NCBI GenBank assembly: GCA_027310725.1
Contig: DAIDAG010000018.1
Location: 1-44,376 of the forward strand
DNA from: Sideroxydans sp.
GTDB lineage: Bacteria; Pseudomonadota; Gammaproteobacteria; Burkholderiales; Gallionellaceae
DNA length: 44,376 bases
Direction: 5' to 3'
Shown here one piece after another: positions 1 through 7,055 of this stretch (position 1 is the first letter of the stretch; the number at the start of each line of letters is the position of its first letter). The notes beneath the pieces are model-generated. The model ran no database searches, was not told where the DNA came from, and saw only the letters and a program-made list of their open reading frames with translations. Position numbers and translations under genes: made by a program.

Positions 1-6
1 AGTTAA

Positions 7-23
7 GCGGCAAAAACCATACT
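7..23 (-). repeat. Partial copy of interspersed repeat family A/B/C
   Basis: These 17 bases match 16 of 17 bases of one end of the repeat at 5672-5795 (the block reading GCAAAAACCATACT on the plus strand). The rest of the repeat is not recognisable next to it. The orientation is the same as that of the three fuller copies. It may be a degraded copy or the edge of one. The remainder of 1-200 shows no gene. Confidence 0.4.
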
Positions 24-200
24 ACTATTAAGGCTAATAATACAAGATATGATGTGGAATACCAATCACTACTTCCGTTTTAGCGTTTAATTACCATAGT
101 GATGGCAAACGGGGCTTTTCAATCACAAGTTCCGGATACCCTTGATTTTCTTTAATAAATGCAATTCGTTGCCGGCAGTGATTTGCATTTCGACTCGAAG

Positions 201-1151
201 TCAAAAGCTAACGGAGTCGGTTTTAACGTCAGGATGATATTTGCAATCAATATGACCATGAGCCTTGACAGTGTTGCGTCCAGCCGCTTTGGCCCGATAC
301 AGTGCAACATCGGCCCGGCTGACTATGCTGTCGATGCTATGGTCATCCGGAAGGCTGCTGCACAAGCCAGTACTCATGGATAACGCGATACTGCCATTCG
401 GCGTGCCGATCTTTACCTGATTCACTTCTTCGCGAATTCTTTCGGCCAGCAACATTGCCCCGGACTGAGACGTGCCGGGCAGCAGCAACCGGAACTCATC
501 TCCTCCTGTCCTGGCAAAAATATCCTGCTCGCGAAGATTGGTCTTGGCCGTCTGGACAAATTTTCGCAGCGCATCGTCACCCGCATCATGACCGAGGGTG
601 TCGTTGATTTCCTTGAAATAATCAAGGTCGATCATCAGCAGGGAAAATTCTTCGCCGGTGCGCTTGAACGAGGTGAATTGCTGGTTGGCAAGATCGTAGA
701 AAGTTCGCAGATTCAAGGCACCCGTCAGGAAATCTACCCTGGCCGCCTGCGCAAGTTCACTTTCCAGGCGCTTGCGCTCGGTAATATCAAGTATTACCCC
801 GGAAATGCCATCGGTCTTTCCTTCTGCATTGTGAAAGACCGACTTGAAGAAAATGACATCGTGGTAGCTACCGTCGGCATAGCGTACGTTGGCCTCATAG
901 CTTTGCGTCCCGCCCTTGGCCATCAAGTCGAGATCGGCCTTCTCGTAGATGGCGGCAAGTTCCGCCGGGGCGATGTCATATACAGTGGCGCCGCAGAGCT
1001 CGGAGCGCGGGACGCCAATATAGCTTTCAAATGCGCGATTGCAGGCAATGTATCGGCCGGCTCCATCCTTGATGAATATCGGGCTGGGCAACATGTCGAT
1101 CGCATTCTGAACGCGGTGGACAAATTCCAGGTCAGTTTGATGGCTAATCAA
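201..1151 (-). CDS. PAS-GGDEF diguanylate cyclase
   Basis: A predicted soluble 316-residue signalling protein that makes cyclic di-GMP from two GTP. Residues about 10-130 form a PAS sensor domain ending in the usual DITERKRLE linker, and residues about 150-300 form the GGDEF domain. The active-site motif GGDEF is intact near residue 214. An RxxD inhibitory site (REQD) lies five residues before it, so product inhibition is expected. No membrane segment is visible, so the PAS domain probably senses a cytosolic ligand or redox state. The start is a TTG preceded by GAGGA at about nine bases; no better ATG keeps the whole PAS domain. A copy of the interspersed repeat lies about 90 bp upstream. The function is sure; the signal sensed is unknown. 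Confidence 0.9.
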   Translation of the reverse strand: MISHQTDLEFVHRVQNAIDMLPSPIFIKDGAGRYIACNRAFESYIGVPRSELCGATVYDIAPAELAAIYEKADLDLMAKGGTQSYEANVRYADGSYHDVIFFKSVFHNAEGKTDGISGVILDITERKRLESELAQAARVDFLTGALNLRTFYDLANQQFTSFKRTGEEFSLLMIDLDYFKEINDTLGHDAGDDALRKFVQTAKTNLREQDIFARTGGDEFRLLLPGTSQSGAMLLAERIREEVNQVKIGTPNGSIALSMSTGLCSSLPDDHSIDSIVSRADVALYRAKAAGRNTVKAHGHIDCKYHPDVKTDSVSF

Positions 1152-1240
1152 TTATTGAATTCCTCACCTGAATTAAAGCGTAATGAAAGGGGGCGGGTTC
1201 GAAATGCTTTTCCAAGCCCTACAATCCAACGCGTCAAAGC

Positions 1241-1380
1241 CTAGCAGTAAAGTCCCTCCTCGCATATATGCCAAAAGATATAGACCTTTTGCTTCGGTCG
1301 CAGCCACCCGGTTCCGATTTTATTTGACTAATGCGATATACAAACTGGCCTGCAGTTCAGTAAAGACGAACGCCTTCAAG
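1241..1380 (-). repeat. Interspersed repeat, copy A
   Basis: This is one of three fuller copies of an element with two conserved ends and a variable middle of about 45 bp. One end (1241-1297) shares GCATATATGCCAAAAGATAT and TAGACCTTT with 5672-5720 and, less exactly, with 2113-2161. The other end (1347-1380) shares GGCCTG and CAGTAAAGACG with 5766-5795. Read on the minus strand, it precedes the GGDEF gene by about 90 bp. It may be a MITE-like repeat or a structured leader. Confidence 0.6.
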
Positions 1381-1432
1381 GGTCTAAATCTTTGCAGGGA
1401 GTTATTGTTATAGCCAATTCCAGGACGAAGTT

Positions 1433-1921
1433 TTATTTCCTCAACTCTTCGTAGTGGCGCTCCATGATCTCAAGTGCGGCAGCCAGCCGCCTGGGCATCA
1501 GGGTACGTGCCTTGGCATAATCGAATGCTGTTTCTCCGTAAAACAGATTCACCAGATAAGACACACCGATCGCCTCGTGCAGTTCGGTGTCGGCGGCTTC
1601 CAGCACGCTATCGATGAAAGCAAAGTGAGCGGACAACGTGGACCAATCCTGCTTCAATATTGCCTCTCTCGTGGCAAGCGTCATCGTGCCTATTTCGAGG
1701 TGCAGCGCCCAGTTATCAGTATTGATGCTCGCTGCCACTTTTGGAAAACGCTTTGTCAGGTAGTCCGTATTTTGGGAATTTTCGGTTACCGGAAACGGAT
1801 TGCGGAAAGCAAGCTTGCGCAGGTCGCTGAATGAATTGATGTTAGCTTGGGATTGCGAATTTTCTGACATCCTTTTGCCATAAGCGTGCCATGTGCCAGT
1901 GCGATCTTCTTCGAATTCCAT
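1433..1921 (-). CDS. Hypothetical protein, 162 aa
   Basis: I do not recognise this family with confidence. The protein is soluble, with no signal peptide or membrane segment. The second half looks mostly helical, and the C-terminal stretch (YAKARTLMPRRLAAALEIME) is amphipathic. The ATG is chosen because GGGAGG lies five bases upstream; a later ATG (MSENSQ) has no comparable site. It stands alone between repeat copies A and B, with its 3' end facing the upstream side of the GGDEF gene. No function can be given from the sequence. Confidence 0.75.
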   Translation of the reverse strand: MEFEEDRTGTWHAYGKRMSENSQSQANINSFSDLRKLAFRNPFPVTENSQNTDYLTKRFPKVAASINTDNWALHLEIGTMTLATREAILKQDWSTLSAHFAFIDSVLEAADTELHEAIGVSYLVNLFYGETAFDYAKARTLMPRRLAAALEIMERHYEELRK

Positions 1922-2112
1922 TAGAACCTCCCAGAAAAGTTACCAGGTTAGCAAGGGATACGCAGATTAAGTCAGCTTCTCTCTCCCGGAGGGAAATGGG
2001 ACTAAATCGGTTTTTCCCATGGGTCATTTTGAAACATTAAAGAGGGATAGGCTCGAATACTTTTCTTCCTACTCTCTCAACTCGCATTGTTTTCCCTCTG
2101 CCGCGCCGGAGA

Positions 2113-2174
2113 TTATCAGCAAAGCCCCTTCCAGACCATATGCCGAAAGTTATAGACCTTTGCCTTCGCGATCG
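2113..2174 (-). repeat. Interspersed repeat, copy B (one end only)
   Basis: This copy contains TCAGCAAAG, CCATATGCCGAAAG and TATAGACCTTT, aligned with copies A and C with about a dozen differences. The AAAG/CTTT arms around the GGTCTATA loop (minus-strand reading) are kept. The second conserved end is missing because the end of the dehydrogenase gene follows directly. Read on the minus strand, it lies about 190 bp upstream of the 162-aa gene. Confidence 0.5.
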
Positions 2175-2190
2175 ATTTCCGCCACAGACA

Positions 2191-2889
2191 TCACCAGGGA
2201 ATCACCAGCCCGTCATTGCCGATGAATTTGCCCGTATCCGCAAGGGTGAGGCCGTCGATGACCTTGCGCATGTCGGCCACGCTTTGCTCGACCGGGATCA
2301 TGGCGTTGGGGCCGCCCATGTCGGTCTTGACCCAGCCCGGATTGAAGGCCACCGAAATAATTCCCTGTTCCTTCAGGTCAACGGCCAGGCTTTTCACCAC
2401 CATATTGGCTGCGGCTTTGCTGCTGCGATACAGGTAGCTCCCGCCGCTGCTGTTGTCGTCCATGCTACCCATCTGGCTGGTAATGGTGACGATGAGCTTC
2501 AGTTCGCTGCGAGCGATCTGCTCGATGAACGCTTCGACCATCTTGAGAGGGGCCATGGTGTTGATGTTGAAAGCGGTCATCCATTCCGCATAGTCGGTAT
2601 GGCCAAAGCCGTGTTTGTCTGAGGCCGGATAGATGCCCGCATCGTTGATGAGCAGGTCTATCGTTTCAGCTGACAGCGTGCGTGCAAGTTGCTCGATCTG
2701 TGCATGGTTGGTCACGTCGAGCGCGTGGAGCTCGATCAGGCCGGGATATCGGGCCGCCAGTTTGTTGAGCTCATCCGCCTTGCCCGGATCGCGGCAACAA
2801 GCCAGGACACGCCAACCTTCAGCTGCATATTGATTGCAGAACTCCAATCCGATTCCGCGGCTGGCGCCGGTTATCAATAATGTTTTCAT
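2191..2889 (-). CDS. Short-chain dehydrogenase/reductase (SDR family)
   Basis: A 232-residue classical-type SDR with a Rossmann fold that uses NAD(P)H to oxidise or reduce an alcohol/carbonyl group. The N-terminal TGASRGIG glycine-rich motif binds the cofactor. NDAG replaces the commoner NNAG. The catalytic Ser lies in the TSQMGS stretch, and Tyr and Lys are found in YRSSK. PGWVKTDMGG is the usual post-catalytic loop. The length is somewhat short for the family but no core element is missing. The ATG is preferred to a TTG two codons earlier because AGAGG lies at good spacing before it. The substrate cannot be told; the overall look resembles the C-factor/CsgA-like SDR group. It is a single gene with no operon partner. 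Confidence 0.9.
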   Translation of the reverse strand: MKTLLITGASRGIGLEFCNQYAAEGWRVLACCRDPGKADELNKLAARYPGLIELHALDVTNHAQIEQLARTLSAETIDLLINDAGIYPASDKHGFGHTDYAEWMTAFNINTMAPLKMVEAFIEQIARSELKLIVTITSQMGSMDDNSSGGSYLYRSSKAAANMVVKSLAVDLKEQGIISVAFNPGWVKTDMGGPNAMIPVEQSVADMRKVIDGLTLADTGKFIGNDGLVIPW

Positions 2890-2968
2890 GATCAACCTCT
2901 TCTGTTCAAGGATTGCACGGGCAACGTCGGATTGGTTTGCCGCTGAACTCCCCCGTCACAATAATTGC

Positions 2969-3511
2969 TCAGAGTAGATTCATTTCGGAAGCCAGGGATG
3001 ATGCCGTGATTTCCAGTTTGCCCATGATCTGTTGCCAGTCGTTGCCGCGATGAGTTCCGAGATATTCGAGGAAGGACGCATCCGGATCATTCAGGAGGAT
3101 GGCAATGGCATAGCCGTCGACATTGTCGGTGATCTTCATCAGCGCATCGTATTTGGTACCACTCCCCAGTGCATCATCTATCACGACGGGAGCCTTGTCG
3201 AAAAACACCCTGGGAAGTTCCATGCGCAGAGCTTCGGTAAAGTCGGTTTGAATGGCTGATTTCGCTTCATCGAAGCTGCGAAAATCCGAGAAATGCCCGA
3301 AGGGCTTGATCTCGAAATACTGCTGCACAGGCGGGGTGATGTCCTGTTCATGTGCCTCTTCGAACGCCGACTCAATTTCCGTCCTGTGACCCGCTTTCAG
3401 GCTGATCCGGATGATGAGCGCCTCGGTGATGCCGGCGAACCCGTTGGCCTGGAAAAATCGAACGATGCGTTCTGCCGCTTCATTTCCCTGCAGAGGGTGA
3501 GTGTTTTTCAT
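2969..3511 (-). CDS. Hypothetical protein, 180 aa
   Basis: An unrecognised soluble protein of mixed alpha/beta composition with no signal peptide or membrane segment. The first part (residues about 8-50) is helical. A central acidic stretch contains VVIDDALGSGTKYDA, and the C-terminal helix ends in SSLASEMNLL. The ATG sits after an AGG-containing purine stretch. It lies upstream of the dehydrogenase on the same strand with an 80-bp gap, so the two could be cotranscribed. Codon usage looks like that of its neighbours. No function is proposed. Confidence 0.7.
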   Translation of the reverse strand: MKNTHPLQGNEAAERIVRFFQANGFAGITEALIIRISLKAGHRTEIESAFEEAHEQDITPPVQQYFEIKPFGHFSDFRSFDEAKSAIQTDFTEALRMELPRVFFDKAPVVIDDALGSGTKYDALMKITDNVDGYAIAILLNDPDASFLEYLGTHRGNDWQQIMGKLEITASSLASEMNLL

Positions 3512-3665
3512 TGGAACCTGCCCTAAAAAATGAGGGGCTCAGTGTACCCAAAGCGAACTCGGAGCGCACCCATTCCAGGTGCGGTAAAGATGATTTTCAT
3601 TCAGAGGAGGTCAAAGATTTTGTCGGGCAAGGTAAAATCCGAGCTAGCCTTTCCTCAAGTCACTC

Positions 3666-4664
3666 GTGAATAACGCAATCCATAATATCCAGGGCTATTT
3701 TGCCAACCCATTGATGCTGCTCGCCTTGTTTGTGGTGGCGAGTTTTGTGATGATCTGGCGTCTGCATGCCATGGAGAGCAAGGGCTTTGAAGGCACCGTG
3801 CTCGGCACGCTGATCATGCCTTACTGCTCCGGGTTCGCGAATCTGATCTTCGCCTATGTCATGAGCAGTTCCGCCTCCAATGGCGGCCTGGTCATCGAGA
3901 ACTGCCTCGTCAACAATGCTACCAACCTGACGCTGATCCTCGGGCTGGCCGCGATCTTCGGTTCGTCCGCCGTCATCAAAAAAGGCGGCGGAACAAAGCA
4001 GAAAGCAACGAAGCATTCGGAATTCCATCGCATCAACAAGCTGAACCTGTTGTTCACCCTGATCGCATTGTTCCTGTTCACCGGCACGCTCTGGGCCCTG
4101 GCGAAGGATGGGACGCTGGACTTTTACGACGGCCTGGTGCTGGTGGGGCTATTCCTGTTTTGGCAGATACTGCACGTGTTCGAAGTGCTCAAGGACAACA
4201 TCAGGAAGAACAAGTCGTTCCACTGGACGATTGCGATCGACCTGGTGCTGCTTGCGGTCAGCGCCTACGGCGTCTATTACGCGGTCGATCATCTGGTGAC
4301 CTGGGTGTCGACGACACACAACCCGTATTTCAGTTTTGCCAAGCTGGGCTGGTTCAGCGGCCTGCTGATGGTCGTGCCCAATGCATTCCTCGCGCTGTAT
4401 TACACGCGTACCGGCAGGCAGGACATCGTGCTGACCTCGCAGGTCGGGGATGGACATATCTGCATCCCGATGTGCATCGGCCTGTTTGCGGTGTTCAATC
4501 CCATTCAGGTTCCCGCGTTTTTTCAAATGGGGACCTATATCATTCTGGGGGCAGGCGCGATCAATTTTTTGTCCATCGCCATCCTCGGACGGGTGCCCCG
4601 CTTTGTGGGCTACGGCCTGATCGGAGTCTATGCGGTGTTCTTGTATATGGGGCTGATTCAGTAA
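3666..4664 (+). CDS. Cation/calcium exchanger-like membrane protein (CaCA type)
   Basis: A 332-residue inner-membrane protein with about ten hydrophobic segments. Two internal regions look like the alpha repeats of the Ca2+:cation antiporter superfamily: the first around GFANLIFAYVMSSSASNGG followed by NCLVNNATNLTLILG, the second around PNAFLALYYTRTGRQDI followed by QVGDGHICIPMCIGL. In that family these repeats line the ion path. The central loop (about residues 105-125) is basic and cytoplasmic. The start is a GTG with only a weak ribosome binding site. Ion specificity cannot be read, and the repeats diverge from typical YrbG/ChaA sequences, so the family call is moderate. It is a single plus-strand gene convergent with the lipoprotein at 4840-5559. 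Confidence 0.7.
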   Translation: MNNAIHNIQGYFANPLMLLALFVVASFVMIWRLHAMESKGFEGTVLGTLIMPYCSGFANLIFAYVMSSSASNGGLVIENCLVNNATNLTLILGLAAIFGSSAVIKKGGGTKQKATKHSEFHRINKLNLLFTLIALFLFTGTLWALAKDGTLDFYDGLVLVGLFLFWQILHVFEVLKDNIRKNKSFHWTIAIDLVLLAVSAYGVYYAVDHLVTWVSTTHNPYFSFAKLGWFSGLLMVVPNAFLALYYTRTGRQDIVLTSQVGDGHICIPMCIGLFAVFNPIQVPAFFQMGTYIILGAGAINFLSIAILGRVPRFVGYGLIGVYAVFLYMGLIQ

Positions 4665-4702
4665 AGATAAATTAAATCCAAATAGCTCATTAGAATCAAA
4701 CC

Positions 4703-4732
4703 TCATCACGCCAGCGAAGGCCGGAATGACGG
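4703..4732. repeat. Degenerate CATTCC/GGAATG palindromic repeat
   Basis: The segment GCGAAGGCCGGAATGACGGG resembles one arm of the widespread GTCATTCC...GGAATGAC interspersed palindrome. The opposite arm (CATCACGCCA) is decayed. A better copy is at 34535-34562. It lies just downstream of the exchanger-like gene. Confidence 0.5.
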
Positions 4733-4839
4733 GCTAACGGATAACTTTGGTTAAAGGGGATCGCTTCGATTTGTGCTTACCTCAACAAAACTATTGCGAC
4801 GCTAACCCCTTTTCTTTCCTGTCGTCGGGGCTTGCTGGA

Positions 4840-5559
4840 TTATTTCTGAGCTTGTTTTACGTTGCTTGAATCAGTAGCCTCCGCCGTTTGGCCACCCCCC
4901 TCCCACCACTTTTGAACCTTGCTTCTGTCGAAGGCCGGCAACAACTCTGTTCGAATATCTGTTGTCTCCAGCGACGGAAAGGTGGATTTGAATTCAGGTA
5001 TGTCTTCTTTCGAGGCATCGACTACGATGATATCGAAAGTACCTCCGGATATGCCGGCCACTGACTGGTCAATCAAAGGTATCACCGGCCCGGCCCTGAA
5101 TTCGTTGCCTACTCGCGGCCGCATCAGTGCATTCACTCGTCCGACATAGGTCACAGACTTGGGCGATACATTGATCGGCATCAGCAGTGGCACCTGAAAT
5201 GAAGCGATGATGGGAAATGCATTGGCCATTCCAAATACAGTCGACATTTCATATCGGCCGGGTTCCAGGGCAAACCTTAACAGGAACTTGTTATCGAGCT
5301 TTGAGTCGGTCGAGCCTGCATCGTCATCCACTTTAAAGGTCTGCCTTTCTATCTTTCCCTGTTCATCTTTTTTGGTGAAAGTAACCGATACAGGATGGGG
5401 GATGAACCGGCTGGATTCGGGTCTTGCAAGGTCGAGTGTCATCAACACGACCGACTTTGAATTTACGTCCACGTTTTTGGTTTCTTTATTAACTGCCATG
5501 GGCGTCATGTTGGCGCAACCAACCAGGAACAGGACACCAACCCAAGCAAATCTCCGCAT
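4840..5559 (-). CDS. Predicted lipoprotein, 239 aa
   Basis: A short signal peptide (MRRFAWVGVLFLVGC) ends in an LVGC lipobox, so the mature protein should be lipidated at Cys15 and exported. The mature part is rich in beta-strand-like segments and contains a Pro-rich hinge (QVPLLMPINVSPKSVTYVGR). The fold is not recognised; the pattern resembles small DUF2846-like lipoproteins but I cannot confirm this. The second ATG is chosen because GGAGA lies six bases before it, whereas the first ATG (four codons earlier) has no binding site. Repeat copy C lies about 110 bp upstream. Confidence 0.75.
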   Translation of the reverse strand: MRRFAWVGVLFLVGCANMTPMAVNKETKNVDVNSKSVVLMTLDLARPESSRFIPHPVSVTFTKKDEQGKIERQTFKVDDDAGSTDSKLDNKFLLRFALEPGRYEMSTVFGMANAFPIIASFQVPLLMPINVSPKSVTYVGRVNALMRPRVGNEFRAGPVIPLIDQSVAGISGGTFDIIVVDASKEDIPEFKSTFPSLETTDIRTELLPAFDRSKVQKWWEGGGQTAEATDSSNVKQAQK

Positions 5560-5571
5560 CGTTTTCTCCAT

Positions 5572-6077
5572 TTAGTGAAAATATTCAATCCTGAATTCAA
5601 GAGGACCAAGTTCGAAATGATCTACCACTTGCCCCCCCGTTCGCTTCGCCTGACGTGAAGCGCGCCGAAGACTAGCAGCAAAAACCATACTCGCATATAT
5701 GCCAAAAGATATAGACCTTTGAGTCGCCCAGAGCCGGGGCGCTGCGATGACGGGAAATTGCCGCCGGCCTGAAGGCCAGTAAAGACGGGGATCTTCAGGC
5801 GTCGGATGTCGTAAACAAGGTGGAGAGTCAGCGCGACGCACAATCGGGAAAAAGGTTGGCAACACCCCCGGTCCCGCCAAACGCCAATCAAGCGAGGCAA
5901 TCCCTTTCGAGCAGGTAAATCAGCCTGGGCGGCAACGTTTTGATATGGCAGCATAAAATAAGATGTATCGGCTATCCATTATTTTCTCCTCTGGCACAAA
6001 CTCCGAGTCTGTGTAATCTTTGCGCCGCGATACAAAAGAATATGGCTCACGCAGCCGACAACAGGAGGAAATAAAGA
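5572..6077. other. Intergenic region with repeat copy C
   Basis: About 500 bp lie between the divergently oriented lipoprotein and DegV genes. The region holds repeat copy C (5672-5795). Several overlapping open frames of 60-110 codons exist on the minus strand, but they have no ribosome binding site and run through the repeat, so I do not call them genes. The DegV ribosome binding site lies at the right edge. Confidence 0.5.
5672..5795 (-). repeat. Interspersed repeat, copy C
   Basis: This is the best preserved copy, with both conserved ends. The first is CTAGCAGCAAAAACCATACT plus CGCATATATGCCAAAAGATA. The second is GGCCTGAAGGCCAGTAAAGA plus CGGGGATCTTC, which contains a GGCCTGAAGGCC self-complementary arm. 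The two ends are about 45 bp apart, as in copy A, although the middle differs. Read on the minus strand, it precedes the lipoprotein gene. Confidence 0.6.
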
Positions 6078-7031
6078 ATGAGAATCGGATTGGTGGTTGA
6101 TTCAAGCTGTGATTTGCCGCACTCCTTTTTCGAGGAAGGCGGCATCGAACTGATGCCGACCACACTCAGGATTGGCGACCAGACTTTCGAGGATCGCCGC
6201 AACAATAATCAGACGATAGCGTTCCACTCGGAACAGATGGATCAGAAGACCGATTTCGAGGTCGAGTCGATCCCGTACTCAAGCGAGCAGATAGAGACCC
6301 TGTTCCTGGACAAGCTGGTGCGCAAGTATGACCACGTGTTCTGCCTCACGGTGACGCAATCACGCAGCGACATCTACGAAAACGCGATGAAGGCTTCGAT
6401 CGGCATTCTCGGCAAGTACAAGAAAGTGCGCCAGGATGCCGGTATCGATAATCACTTTTCGCTGGCAGTCATCAACAGCGGCAACATCTTCACCGGGACG
6501 GCGGTGCTCGCTGCGGAGGTGATGCGCATGATCAAGGCCGGCGCTGCGCCGTCGGCGATCGATTCGCGTATTCGTGAACTGGTTCCCCACACATACTGCT
6601 ATATGGTGCCGCCCGACCTGTCGCACATCTACAAACGCGCATCCAAACGCGGCGACAAGAGTATCGGCTGGGCAGGTTTCATGCTGGGATCGATGCTCGA
6701 TATCAAACCGATTCTGCTCGGCCACATGGATGAAACCGGGCCGGTTGCCAAATTGCGGCACTTCGATGTGGCGGTCGAGACCATGTTTGCCAATGTCACC
6801 CGTGCAGTGTGGGCGGGTTTGCCGGCGCCGGTGATATGCGTCGGCTACGGCGGCGATCCCTCAGCGGTGCGGCAAATGCCGGGATTTTCAAGGCTGCTGG
6901 CAGAAGCTGAGTCAGCCGGTGTGGCGATCCATGTCGCACCGATGAGCATGACCGGCGGTGTGCATACCGGGCCCGGCTGCGTGACCGTGGCTTTCATTTC
7001 CGACAAGCACACGTTCGAAGAAAAGGTGTGA
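6078..7031 (+). CDS. DegV family protein
   Basis: A 317-residue cytosolic protein of the DegV/FakB type, a family that binds a fatty acid between two domains. The N-terminus (IGLVVDSSCDLP) is the family signature, with the ligand-carboxylate-binding Ser region. A Ser/Thr-containing loop occurs at TVTQSRSDIYENA, and a glycine-rich stretch occurs near the C-terminus (GGVHTGPGCVTVAF). In Gram-positive bacteria, FakB partners present fatty acids to a kinase; no FakA-like kinase is seen here, so the role is open. An AGGAGG six to seven bases before the ATG fixes the start. It is a single gene that converges with dnaE2. Confidence 0.88.
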   Translation: MRIGLVVDSSCDLPHSFFEEGGIELMPTTLRIGDQTFEDRRNNNQTIAFHSEQMDQKTDFEVESIPYSSEQIETLFLDKLVRKYDHVFCLTVTQSRSDIYENAMKASIGILGKYKKVRQDAGIDNHFSLAVINSGNIFTGTAVLAAEVMRMIKAGAAPSAIDSRIRELVPHTYCYMVPPDLSHIYKRASKRGDKSIGWAGFMLGSMLDIKPILLGHMDETGPVAKLRHFDVAVETMFANVTRAVWAGLPAPVICVGYGGDPSAVRQMPGFSRLLAEAESAGVAIHVAPMSMTGGVHTGPGCVTVAFISDKHTFEEKV

Positions 7032-7055
7032 CCTGCGAATGAGTAGTGGCGTGCC

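Noticed and set aside
4753-4813. AAAGGGG / CCCCTTTT inverted repeat as a bidirectional terminator between convergent genes
   Set aside because: The arms are only seven to eight bases and the loop would be about 46 bases, which is too long for an intrinsic terminator.
5622-5954. 110-codon minus-strand open frame
   Set aside because: It runs through repeat copy C, has no ribosome binding site and gives a low-complexity hydrophobic and arginine-rich translation.
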